Shown piece by piece: positions 1 to 11,440 of a stretch of DNA of 64,000 nt; the first letter of the stretch is position 1, and the number at the start of each line of letters is the position of its first letter. The notes under the pieces were generated by a model, which had not been told where the DNA came from, did not search any database, and worked only from the letters and a program-made list of their open reading frames with translations. Source of the stretch: Cryptomeria japonica. Lineage: Eukaryota > Streptophyta > Pinopsida > Cupressales > Cupressaceae. Location of the stretch: contig NW_026729168.1 of assembly GCF_030272615.1 (NCBI RefSeq), positions 12,501-76,500 of the forward strand, in the 5' to 3' direction. The position numbers were made by a program, and so were the translations under genes.

Positions 1-345
1 GGTTTGCCCCAAAATTGAAAATTTTGGCAGCATAAGCCCTTAAAATGAACAATGGGAAATTCTCAAAAATAAAAACTAACATGGAAAACAAAATAAACTA
101 ATTTAAACTATTTGCCAATTCAACTCAAAAACTCAACAAAGATTGATTTACACCAAATTTTCACCCAAACAAAACAAATCATTTCACCAACTTGTTTAGC
201 TATCTAGGCAAATAGGGTTGAAGGAGAGAAAACCACAAGACTCCAGGCAAATTCCTCCACCAACAAACTCTAGCTCAAAAATCAAACACAGAGATTTTTC
301 TCCAAATAAATAAATAAAAATTTCTCCAAAATGCATCATGAAATG
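1..345 (-). repeat. Possible diverged fragment of a chromovirus-type LTR
   Basis: No coding potential is visible. The opening bases (a TTTTGGCAGCATAAGCCC-like phrase) and later phrases near 285-340 resemble, in the same order, parts of the large LTR of element C around 63220-63510. The match is patchy and judged by eye, so it may only reflect shared AT-rich style. A pairwise alignment with 60911-64000 would settle it. Confidence 0.25.
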
Positions 346-383
346 TGTTTGGTAAAAATTTCATAGATATAATTTTTCCATTT

Positions 384-1316
384 TTGAAAGACTTTAAAAA
401 TCGACGGACGACCGAGGAAAGGTAAAATAAGTATTGAGTGTTTTAGTCCCCACCCACTGTCACATGTCGACTTACTTTTAGTTCTTTAATACCACTTTTT
501 CTACCTAGTTGTTCAAGAACTGAAATGTGTCGGTTGCTTTGAATCCGATGCTCGACTTCGACTTCACCCTTCCTCTTGAAAGACTTCAAAGATCGTCGAC
601 CGAGGAAAGGTATAATTACTGTTCACTGCTTTAGTCCCCACCCCCTTATTACATGTAGGCGTACTTCTAATGCTTTAATACCACTTTGTCTACCTAGCTG
701 CTAAATAATTTGAATCTACTTTCGTTTTGTGAACGCTACGAAAAATCTTTCATCATTGATTGTCGCTGATAACAGAGATTCTCGAAACATCCATCTAAAG
801 AATTCCCTTCAAACGTACAATATTATTATTAGGACAGGAAAATGATAGCCATAAACAGCATAAATATTCCATCTTCCCTTGATGTATGGCATTGCATTCC
901 AACACTAGTTTGTTACTAACCATGGTTTTAGATATGTGTGTTCACATAGTAAAATATGATATATGATATGGGATAAAGGATTGAATCATTTTTTTTCATT
1001 TTTCTAAGGTTATTTTCAATTATCATGAATTTAATGTCTAATATAAATCATGTATAATTAATTGTTCAAGAACTGAAATGTACTTTGTCTGTCAACAATC
1101 ATCGTGAAGTTTTGTGTCGGTTGCTTTGAATCCGATACTCTACTTCAACTTCACCCTTCCTCTATGGAATCCCCCTTCTTGAAAGACTTCAAAGATCGTC
1201 GACCGAGGAAAGGTATAATTACTATTCACTGCTTTAGTCCCCACCCCCTTATTACATGTAGGCGTACTTCTAATGCTTTAATACCACTTTGTCTACCTAG
1301 CTACTAAATAATTTGA
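384..1316. repeat. Three diverged copies of a ~135 bp block, two nearly identical
   Basis: Blocks beginning TTGAAAGACTT start near 384, 576 and 1179. Each contains a GACCGAGGAAAGGTA phrase, a TTTAGTCCCCACCC phrase and a CTTTAATACCACTTT phrase. The second and third copies are nearly identical and share upstream sequence (TGTCGGTTGCTTTGAATCCG near 527 and 1113). A second interspersed block (TTACTAACCATGGTTTTAGA near 913 and 1320) is also duplicated. This is local tandem duplication of non-coding DNA. The short forward ORF across 1104-1307 lies inside the repeat and has no sign of being a gene. Confidence 0.8.
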
Positions 1317-1970
1317 ATTGTTACTAACCATGGTTTTAGATATTTGTGTTCACACACTAAAATTTTATATGGGAGCAAGGATTGAATCATATTTATTTTT
1401 TTATTTGTTTTATTTTGTAAGGTTAATTTCAATTATCATCAATTTAATATCTAATATAAATTATGTATAATTAATTTAATAAAAAAATAAATTTAGAATT
1501 TGTTTTATTTGTTTGTAAATGTTAAATTGTATTAAAATGGTGTCTATAAATGAGTTAGAGACACTTTTGAGGAACCTCCCAATTTAAGAGTGAATGATCT
1601 CTCCCAAAATAAACTAAATAGTGAAACAAATTAATTAGTACTCTAGACATCTAAAATTGCCCTCTTTAATTAAATAAATAAATATTTTATTTATTTAATT
1701 ATTTTATCCTAAGTCTTCTATTAATTAAATAAATTCTTATTTATTTAATTAATTCATTAATCCTAATTCCTTTATTAATTAAACAATTATTTATTTATTT
1801 AATTAATTCATTAGCCTTTTCTATCCATGACACATGTCATTTATCTCTTAATTCTTCTCTTACCTAACCCCTTAATCATTCAATTATTTCCTCTACCTAC
1901 CCTTTAATCCTAGCCTACCATTTATCCTTTACACCTCTTAATCTTATCCCTACATTTCTTACAGTGTCTT
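1317..1970. other. AT-rich spacer with hairpin-like repeats
   Basis: No gene is seen. Between about 1665 and 1815 there are about three imperfect copies of a ~65 bp unit built from TTAATTAAATAAA and its complement, so each copy could fold into a hairpin. The rest is unique AT-rich sequence. Confidence 0.5.
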
Positions 1971-1971
1971 C

Positions 1972-2152
1972 TATATAAGAGGATACTCTCATTCATTATC
2001 AACCCTAATCATCTAATCGATCTTATGCAATCAATCCTTCTTGTGATCAAGCTATCAACCACATTTCCATTATTTGTTCAGCTCTTATGCACACATAAAA
2101 TCAGAGAGAAAATATATCAAACAAGATCAATGGAGATAGGAAGTAATGGAGA
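1972..2152 (+). promoter_or_regulatory. Promoter-like segment, possibly a remnant LTR core promoter
   Basis: A TATA-like CTATATAAGAGG at about 1972-1983 is followed by a CT-rich stretch and a leader-like sequence with ATGs near 2130 and 2146. The layout resembles the U3-R junction of plant LTRs, but no matching LTR pair or coding region is visible nearby. The call is inference from layout only. Confidence 0.25.
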
Positions 2153-2399
2153 TTGAAACCCTACTTGACATGCGAATGGTATATTTGGTTTATTTGGTTT
2201 TTTTGCATCGTCTTAGGTATCTTCATTTGTGTATGGTGGATTGCTTTCATTGTTAGGCTAGGCTTTTGTGGTTGGATCCTTGTTAGTCTTTCAATATTGT
2301 TCTTTTCACTATCCATTTTCACCATATACAAGTACTATCAATTGTTGCAACCTTGAAAGAACTTGAAATATAAGTACACAAAGATGGTGGAGTACCATA

Positions 2400-3425
2400 G
2401 AGAGGTCCTTATAGGGGATCATTATATAAGAACTATGGTAAGTGATATTGTACCTACTCTCAGCCAAATTTGACCATCAATTCATTATCCCTCTTCACTT
2501 ACTTGTATGTATTCATACTAGCATATCACTAAAAATCCTTAAGTAATTGAGGATTTATTCAAAAGCTACTAAATAAATCCATTTATGAAAGGTGAGAACT
2601 TGGCCTATCTTGTGGAAACCAGATATAGAATGTGGATCATGTTTTAACTATCAAATGATACCTTGAGCTATATCTAGGGCTACTTCATGAATAGGCATCT
2701 ACTATTGCTTTTGCCTCATCATTTTTGTGAACAATATCATAGTCATTTCCTTGCATTTTTGTCATCCTTTTTTTATAATATGGAGGACACACTTTGCTTA
2801 AAGAAATATTTTAAGGTATAATGATTTATTTTGATGTAGAACTTACACACCAATAAGTAAGGACAACCTTCTAAAATAACATAGTCGATATCCAACATTT
2901 AATTTCCATATGTATGTTAGCTATGTAGAACCCTGTGAATTATTTTATTTTGAAGGCAAGGACCTAAGATTCTTATATGAATATTACACCAATGCTAGTG
3001 CTAGAGGTATCACACTTTGAATTGAATGGTTTGTGGAAACCTAGAAAAAATAAAATAAGAGTGAAATACATGGTACTTTACAAAATAGTAAATCTACCTC
3101 AATTTCTTGTGCTAAAAAGATAGATTTATTTAAAAAATAATAATCTAAGCACCTAGAAAATTTACCATAACTAAACACAAGTTTGTGAAAGTACTTTGTC
3201 AAGGCTAAGGAGCTTCACAATTTTTTGAGAAACCTAGGACATTGCTACTCTTGCCTTGTTCTAAATTTCTTCCTAGGGTTAACCTAGGCACTATCTTGTG
3301 AAACAATACATCCCAAATATTCTACCTATTGAAATCCAATCACACACTTGGATTTTTTGGAATATAGATAATAATCACTTGAAATATCAAGTGTGGTTTC
3401 CACATGGTAAAGACGATTAGTTTTG
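2400..3425. other. Spacer with no recognisable feature
   Basis: AT-rich sequence with no long reading frame and no motif or repeat partner that I can identify in this window. Confidence 0.5.
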
Positions 3426-3429
3426 GTAT

Positions 3430-3502
3430 ATATATGTGTGTGTATGTATATATATACATACATATACATACACATACAAATATGCATACACATACAAATA
3501 TG

Positions 3503-3556
<54 letters not shown>

Positions 3557-3560
3557 TATT
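3430..3560. repeat. ACATAT/ATGTAT-type microsatellite
   Basis: Alternating purine-pyrimidine repeats, mainly CATATA units with ACACAT interruptions. They create spurious Ile/His/Met/Tyr-rich open frames on both strands, which are not genes. Confidence 0.9.
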
Positions 3561-4156
3561 ATAACATTTTGTGTAGGGAAAATAAGGGTTTTATCAATGA
3601 GGATAGAAAGACAACTAATCTAAGATATGATACCAAAAAATTAAAAAGAGGGGAATAAATCCAATAGATCTAGCCACAATTTTTTTGGAAATGAGAAGTC
3701 CAATCAAATTTAACAATTTGTTGTATTCCCCTTTTGGGTTGAAATTGTAATGTAAAATTGTGAAATTAGGGTGAAATAAGGGATAATTGAAGAATAGTAA
3801 AAACAAATAGCTACAAGTATCCAACAAAGCCACAAACTAATACTGGGCAAAATGAGAGATTCAAAATCTATATCCAAAAGTTCGTGTTTATTTTCTAGGA
3901 TGAGGTAGTAGATATCTGCACTAGTCCATCAAATTTTGCTCCATCAAAAGATAAACATGTTCATTGTCATCAACTCTGTCGAAATCTCTGCATAGAGATC
4001 CTAAGTCAATTCCTTGCACGTAGAAAGAGAGAAAAGTGTTGTGGATAGGGGTTTGACTTAGGTCAAATCCTAGTTTAGGAATTAACCTTAAATTGAATAA
4101 TATAAATACTAAAGTAAATGTTAGGAGATATACCTCAAATTTGCAATGGTTGATAA
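3561..4156. other. Spacer ending in the GATAA target duplication
   Basis: No gene is seen. The last five bases (4152-4156, GATAA) are the left target-site duplication of the large gypsy element and are repeated at 22399-22403. Confidence 0.6.
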
Positions 4157-4662
4157 TGTTGGTTCCCAAATAAATAGATTGGAAAGTTCTAAAGGTCTAC
4201 CAAATCTTATCTTCAAACCATCTAACTAAATTGGCCAATGAATGAGAGTAACCAAAATATGATTAACTTCTCCTACACTTCAGGCTCTACAGGACCTAAG
4301 CGGGTATACCTATTCACCAATTGATTCTCTTAACTAGTGTTTTTTGTAGCAAATTGCTTACCTTTATCTAATTTTTTCTTCTATCTTAGAATATCATAAA
4401 CTTCTAGGATAGGGTGATCTTAATCACTAACTATTTATTTCTTCCTTAGCCTTATTTATCTTACTCCTTATTCCTACTTATATCTCCTAATTGAAACTGA
4501 AATAATATAAATGCTTTGAATAAAGTTTTTATAAGCAATTGATCAATGCTTTCTTCTTTTGGGCTAGAGAGTCACCCTCTTCCAAATCCTCATGTGTAAC
4601 TCTGTGAGACAATTTTTAAATTCACCCTTGATGAATCTGTCAGTTACTCTAACCCACAATAT

Positions 4663-5791
4663 TGTTGGTATTATGGATGACTTCATCATGTGTTGCACTG
4701 ATTTTGTCATTGATGTCAGTACTTATCTTCTTGGAGGTCTAAATTGTTGATTTGGCACTATGGTTATATTGGTTTACTGTTGAACCGACATATTATGTTC
4801 ACCGGTATGGTTAGTGGCTTATGCACAGTCACCGGTATATGCTCACCATCAGGTTATATGGTTCACCGGTAGCGATGATGACTTGTTATCATCTGGAGAT
4901 CATTTGGTTATGTCAAAGACATGGATTGGAAGTTTGGTTCTATTGTTTTTCTTATTGGTCTAATCAGCTTAATAGATTTGTCTTAACCGACAAATAGGTC
5001 TAGGTTATGGACCAGTATTCCATATCAACACGGTATATTATGAAGCTTGTTTATTGATTGGTTAATGTGGTAAATATATTGAGTCAACATGTTGTATCAC
5101 ATCAAGACTCATTTTGTAATTAATTTAGTTGTAATATCTTTAGTGAGCCAACCTATACATTTGGTCTTAGGTTTTGTATATATTATTGTAAGATCTTATT
5201 GAAGATCATCATGATGAGTGTGTTCGAATATTGAAGAGTGAAAATAAGCAGATCCTTGTGCGAATCACGCAAACATTATTTGAAGGTTGAAGGAAGGTTA
5301 TGAAGGTGTTTGACACATGTTTAGAGCTTAAACCGGTACTGAATCCAACATTGGAGATGCTATTTTGAGCAGTACATTATCATTGGATTTAACCATCCAA
5401 TTGTAGTCAGTGTGACTCCTATTTTGTGATTGAGTAGTGAGCTCTAGGTGGTTGGCCTTTCTGCATGTGCAGACCACATTTGTATACACTTACTATCTAC
5501 AGTAGTATCATCTGATTGTGGGTAAGGTTTCCCACCGTAGTTTTTCCCCTTACTGGGTTTCCACATCAAAATCTCTATGTTATGTGTTGTGGATGTTGTT
5601 TCTCTTTCTGTTTCATGCATTAAGTTACACCAGTACTGCTATAACTGTTAATCTATTTTACCGACACTTAAGTTTGGTTTACCGACATTAAGTTTAAATT
5701 GGAATAATTTGCATTTGGGTTATAATTTATTGAAAATTGGTTAACAACAGATTCACCCCCCCTTCTCACTTGTCCTTCTCGGGACCTAACA
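4663..5791 (+). mobile_element. Solo LTR (copia-type) inserted in the left LTR of O
   Basis: The 1129 bp block starts TGTTGGTATT and ends ACCTAACA, with the direct repeat AATAT at 4658-4662 and 5792-5796. The sister LTR near 17083-17100 reads straight through the site with one copy of AATAT, so this is a clean insertion. There is no internal region, as expected after LTR-LTR recombination. It carries TTGTCATTGATGTCA at 4704-4718 and a C-run then CTTCTCAC near its end. Both resemble LTRs of the other copia-like elements in the window. Confidence 0.93.
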
Positions 5792-6238
5792 AATATTACT
5801 TGAATTACTCTTACCACAACAACCGGTCTGATTGATTTTAACTTTCCTTGAAAGGCCAATCAACAAGAATATAAGGTCATGGAACTCAAGAATGTTACTT
5901 GATTTATCAAACTACTATGAAAATAAATAATTCTTTAACACTTAGATTTAAGATAGCATTCATTTACTGTAAATAAAAATCAGAGAGAACTGATCTTAAA
6001 TAAAGATTATCCAAAGCACAATTGAAAAGAAATATTGATTCTATTACTGAAATAAAGTCTTTCATTGAAAGTATATAAAATTTGTCTCTCTTGATGATTT
6101 TAAAATGATTACATTACATACTTATAATAAAATGAGGGGTCATTACCCTTCAAAGAGTCTTTTAAACCTTAAACAAGATAGAAGCCGAATTAACAATTGA
6201 GAACCCCTAAGATCTAATTAAGCACATATGTACTTTTG

Positions 6239-8244
6239 TTAAGTGATTTGCATATCTTCCAAAAGTTTTCTCCCTTTCTCAGGAGTCATGGTCTCCATCT
6301 CATGATCAATAGTCATCTTTAAAATTCCAAGCAAATGACCTTCTTTTCTGCCTGTAATTGTATGAATTGTTTCTCTTAAGGTTTTTACTTTCAATTTATA
6401 TAAAAAGGATTTGAACTCAAGAGTTTTGATGAATTGATCATCAGAAATAAACTTGTTAGAAGCCAATTGTCTAGTATCTTCCTCAGTAGGCTCCCCAACT
6501 TCTTACTCCCTTCTTAATTGATGATATGCATCAATTTTGGTAATTGGAATTTTATTTGGTTCAAGACGTGGATCCTCTTCATCAGATGATTCCTCACTTG
6601 CAAAGGAGGGAAATTGTGTGCATAGCATCTCTTTCATCCTTGGCTCTATGTCCATATTATAGATTTCTATAGCTTTGATTGTATCCATCTCATCCAAATT
6701 TCTTATTACATCCTCCTCAAGGTAGGGTTTATGGTCATATCCACTAAGATTTTGTGTCCTCTTGACATGGTCCATAAATCCCTCTAGATGAAACCCTGCT
6801 CTAGGTGTTACTCTATTCATATTATAATGCATCAGTTTGCCCAAAATTTGGTCATATACTTCTTTACCAAGCACAATGAAATCACCAAAATACAAAGTAG
6901 ATGGAATAAAAGGTTGTTTTTCATAAGATCTCAAGTGCATAACATTAGAAAACTCTAATTGCCTTACTAATTCAAGGTAGGCAATTGTGTCTGGAATAGT
7001 TTTAGGTAGTATAAAAGGAGTGTCTTTAAACCAATAAACTGTAATTATGGTGGCATTTGAATAGAAATACCAATCTCCCCAATTATGTTCTACTGTCTTA
7101 GGTCCACCATAATCCTTTGGTCTTAAGAATCTTTTAATCTCTTCTGATAAAGAATAGTCACATGGGTGATTGAACATTCTAAAAATAATTCTCACAATGT
7201 AATCTTCAAAGTAAGTATAGTTTGACCTGGAAAACTTGTTGTCCCAAATAGATGTCCATAATTGGACTAGTAGAGGCTCACCATCTTGATCAAGCTACCT
7301 TATTTTCAACTCATCTGGCCACATACCCTTCTCATATCCATAGTATAGGACCATATGCATGAAAATTGAATAATTCTTGAGATACATTTTGGAAGGGTTC
7401 TTTTTGGTTTCCATGGGGGATAGATCAATTAGTTGGTGAATTAGAGCTGCATAATCAAAATTTCTTGGGTTGTGGCTTTGGACATCTGCAACAACTACCA
7501 TAGGTTCAATTGACATAAACTCAACAAACTCAACTCCCAGCTCTTATCGAACAAAATAATAAGTATATTTAAAATAATACTCAAATAGATTTACATGGAA
7601 TGGTGGTCCATCATCATCTTCTAGGGGCACTGGATTTCCATCCACCTTAGGTTTGTACAATGGCAATCTCCAACCTTTGTAAGTAGTATCCAACCTCCAA
7701 TATTCCTTGTTCAAATCCTCATACATAATATGATAATCACATACTTCTTCAAACCCAAAGACCTCCTCTATTGCTTCCTTAGATAGATGTGCAAATGGTT
7801 TTCCTTGGAAATCACATATGGCTTTGAGGTTTGGATTATAATATTTAGCCAAAAGCTTCACCAAGTCCACATTTACGAATACATTTGGAACAATCATCTT
7901 CCCTAGGTTCATTCTCGAAGGGTTACATATGGGTTCATGTCTGGTTCTCCTTTGCTAATGGAAGAGGAGCAATTCATAACCCTGAATGTTGGTCGATACA
8001 TCCCCTACATCCTGACATTTATCTTCAAATTTAATGGTGCTAGTGTCCAATTGGACTAATCTTCTAGATTTTATTCTTGAACCAAGGAGTTGGTTAATTA
8101 AATCTTAACACAATCTTTGTTCTTCAACCACTTCTTCTAATTCAACATTGGAGGCTTCTCCTTCTGTGTTTTTTGTTTCTTGCCTTTGGTTTTAATAGTT
8201 TGCCCCTTTTGTCTCTTTCCCTTGGATGTGGTAGGGCTATCCAT
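6239..8244 (-). pseudogene. LTR-resident ORF of element O, left copy, unknown function
   Basis: Reading minus from an ATG at 8244, a Lys-rich start (MDSPTTSKGKRQKG) leads into a ~670-codon frame ending at TAA 6239-6241. Apart from one ~14 nt deletion near 8170, all downstream pieces (7912-7544, 7516-7295, 7195-6503, 6466-6239) are in one frame, broken only by single stops. At most of these stops the right LTR copy has a sense codon (K, Q, Q or Y), so the ancestral frame was open. The product is acidic in its C-terminal third (EESSDEED) and shows no gag, protease, RT or integrase motif. I do not recognise the family. The block near 6955-7055 resembles the H ORF. The ORF lies in the element sense, 948 bp from the PBS-proximal LTR end. 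Confidence 0.8.
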
Positions 8245-9781
8245 TCTTAAATGATAGAATGCAAATTTAAATGAATTTTGGAGAGTTACAAAAGAAACCC
8301 ACAATTACTTGTCACCACCTGAGTATTCTGGTTTGTTCTTCTGCCTTGACTACTTGTGATAGATCGCTAATATGCTTCAGACAAAAATATCTACAATAAT
8401 TTGTTATAGAGTGCTTTCTATTGTGCAACATTAATATCATCCACGATGATTAATGCCTTAGTGAATTTTGAAAATCAAACCATTCGACCGATGTGACAAT
8501 TTCCTTTTTCAGTGTGACACTATTTGTTTGCATATTGCTAAGACTTCAGTTATATGTTGTCAATGGGGAATGTCTTTTGGCCATCTTCCTTTGATTTGGG
8601 CTGATCTTTTCAATTCAATTAGTGACCTTTCAACTTCATATGTCTTTCTTATCAAAGAAACCTTCTCTCATCCCTTCTTTCTTTTTGATTTCATCCCTTT
8701 ATGGCCATCTTTGAGAGTTACAACAATCGAATATCATTGGTGGGACAATAATTGTTGGATTTACAAAATAAATCTCTCATCGAAGGCTATTTTGTTGCTG
8801 ATGTGAACATCATCTCAGACATAGTCTTTCCTTATCGGTGTGACGAGTGGATCTTTTGTTGATGTAGTTAACTTCCTCCTTTATCAAGGTGACTTGTTTA
8901 GTTGGTCTATCTTTAGTGGTTTCACCTCGATAGTATTGGTCTCGCTGATCTACCTAGCTTGTCTTATTGTTCGCGTAGAGGTGAATCAGCCTGATACATC
9001 TTTATGTAGTTCCATCGGGGTGAATTTCAATGTCTTGCTGACTTCTAAAATTTTACTCTGACCTCATAACTCTCACTGATGTCAAACTTTTCGGGTAGAC
9101 TCTTCCTGATAGTTTTCCACCTCTAAATGTGTGTCGGTATGACATATGAGATCAGGTTAATTGCTTCATGCTCATTCTGACAAGGGTTATCTCACCGATA
9201 TAATTTGTCTATCTATTAATTAGTATCTCTCTTTCTGATAACAATGCAAGTCCCTTTCTCATAGCAGGATCTCTTATCGGTGTAACATGACAATGTCTTT
9301 CCAAAAGGTTCCTACAATGCCAACTTGAAGAATACTAGTCTGATCGGTATGACTTAGTGGGGTCTTGTCGATTTACTCATCTTGAGGTGTTTTGCTAAAA
9401 TTAAATGTTGGGTTTATTTATTAGAAAAATTTCTTGTATTTTGACAACTTTAAATGTATCTAAGCTATATTATTGAGGATCATTTGGACCAAAATGCATA
9501 ACAATGGGGATTCTAAGCCTATATGACAACCTTTACATAGGGAAATCTCTTTATTTTTTCAAGGTGCTAATAGTGGCTCTGACTAGGGGATGTATGCCCC
9601 TAGTGGGCATAACAACAATTCAAAAATATCTTTGGGAAGTGGACCAAAATGAAAAGTGGGGGGTGAAATGACTAAATTTACATATGGAATGGTGAAAGTG
9701 AATCCTATTCTACTATGCATAGAGTAGATCTTCTTTTTAAGAAAATAATTATTTCAAGAATTGTCCATGCACTGGAAACTA

Positions 9782-10894
9782 TTAAATTTCTCCTGATGTA
9801 TTTTGAAGATAATATGAATCCTCTCCTCCTTTGTCTAGAATAATATATGGTCCAATCCAAAGTACTTCAAACTTTCCATGTTTCCCCTTATCCTGATTCC
9901 TTGCATTCGACATTAGGACCCAATCTCCTTCTCTAAATTTTTTGTTACTAGACCTTTTATCATGCACGACCTTCACTTGATGTTGAAATTTGAGGTTACA
10001 CTTTTGTACTTCTCTTCTTGCTTCATCTAGTTTAGCCAGTTGTACAAACATTTCCTCCATGGGATCTAAAGGTTCTACATCTTCATGAATCATAAATTTG
10101 TAAACTAGTAGTAGATTTTGCAATGGTAACTTTACTTGTTTCCCATACACCAATTCAAATGGGGACTTAATAGTAGATTTCTTGGTGCTGATCCGACCTG
10201 CCCATATTTCCAAGTTCAACTTAGAGTCCCAAGCCCTTTTATTGCTATCTAACATTCTTTTTATAATCTTCAAGATGTTTTTATTACTGGACTCTACCTA
10301 TCCATTCCCTTGTGGGTGATAAGGTGAGGAATGTGACACTGCAATACCATAGTCTTTACAGAAGGTAGAAAATTCTTCTAATCTAAAACTCATGCTATTA
10401 TTAGTTATGAGTTTTCAGGGTACTCCAAACCTTGTCAATATGTTCTCTATTAAAAACTTTATTACTACCTCATTGGTCGCTTGCTTAGTAGGGATGACTT
10501 CCACCCATTTTATGAAGTAGTCGATAGAAACTAATATTGACTTATGACCTCCATTTAATTTATCACATATTTCCCCTATAAAATAAAAATCCCATTATTG
10601 AGAAGGTTCATCAACTCACATCAGTCTTAGTGGTAGTGTTCCCTAATATTTCAATTTTCCTAAAATTTTCTAACAAGCCTCACATTTTCTGACATACTTA
10701 TATGCATCATTGAAGATATAAGGCCAATAATAACCTTCTTTAAGTATTATATGGGTTGTATTTTTGGCATAAAGGTGACCACCACAGACACCATCATGCA
10801 TTTCTACTAACACCCTTTTAGCTTGACCTTCATCTAGGCATAATAACAAAACTCCATCTTGGTTTTTCCAATACAAGTCTCCTTTGATGCACAT
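9782..10894 (-). pseudogene. Integrase remnant of element O
   Basis: The zinc-binding HHCC module is intact at 10894-10670 (H...H, then RKCEAC). The catalytic core lies in 10660-10290 with several in-frame stops. It keeps the VSIDYF and KWVEVIPTKQ stretches and a glutamate after HPQGNG, but the usual second aspartate appears as Asn in LITNNS. The C-terminal part at 10273-9782 is a clear Ty3-gypsy integrase tail (FELVYGKQ...GDWVLM...GKFEVLWIGPY). The protein would join cDNA into chromosomes. With stops and a changed catalytic residue this copy is dead. It sits next to the 3' LTR, as in gypsy order. Confidence 0.85.
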
Positions 10895-10897
10895 ATT

Positions 10898-11440
10898 TGG
10901 AAGCCTACAATTTTAAGTATCTCTTTTGATTATCATTCTGCCTTCTGGGCACTTCATGTATTTCAAGAAGTACACAATGTCCTTATACCAAGGGACTCTT
11001 TCAATACTTATAATAGAATCTTCCCCTGTTCCATTGTTAACTTGTGTAGTGTCTAAATTGGCTTCTTCCATTAATTTTGCCAATCCATGTCCCCTTACAA
11101 GCTTAGTTACCTGAATATCAATATTGAATTCTTGTACTTGATTAATCCATCTACATCTTCTTCCTATCACCTCAGTTTTCCTGAAGATGTCTTTCATAGC
11201 TGCATTGGGTACATATGCCACCACATCTGCTCCATCTAAGTATGGCCTAAAAGCCTTGATTTCTTTGAAAAGTGCATACGTTTGTTTCTCATTAATGTCA
11301 TACTTTAGTTCTAAATTCTCTAGAGATTTACTAAAGAATGCAATCAGCTATTCATTCCCTTCATCATTCTTCTACAACATGATATCACTGATAGTGTGAA
11401 AAGATGTAAATGAAAAGACTTGAAATGGTTTAGGAAAATC
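10898..11440 (-). pseudogene. RNase H remnant of element O
   Basis: It follows the reverse transcriptase on the minus strand. The piece at 11224-10913 has the gypsy RNase H C-terminal pattern (RRCRWINQVQEFNIDIQ, then GHGLAKLMEEAN), as found before the integrase zinc finger. Upstream codons to 11440 are broken by stops and frame changes. The domain normally removes RNA from the RNA-DNA hybrid during replication. It is identified by position and style, and its catalytic residues cannot all be placed. Confidence 0.65.

Larger units (their letters stand above)
4157..9572 (-). repeat. 3' LTR of element O (left copy)
   Basis: It matches 16583-22398 from end to end apart from a solo LTR inserted here at 4663-5791 and another inserted in the right copy. 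It carries a minus-strand reading frame at 6239-8244. A U3 section at about 8480-9360 holds dispersed TCGGTGTGAC-like decamers. The minus-strand start reads TATTAGCACC where the right copy has TGTTAGCACC, so the terminal dinucleotide has mutated. Confidence 0.92.

Noticed and set aside
2153-2356. A 67-codon very hydrophobic frame that could pass for a membrane peptide
   Set aside because: It starts at TTG, not ATG, in AT-rich DNA with no homologue I recognise. Hydrophobicity follows from T-rich codons.
3326-3658. His/Ile- and Met/Tyr-repeat open frames
   Set aside because: Products of the CATATA microsatellite, with no other coding evidence.
8468-9061. Forward open frames in the U3 part of the O LTR, also seen at 21696-22116
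   Set aside because: They recur only because the LTR is duplicated. The two copies have unrelated breaks, and the frames run against the element.
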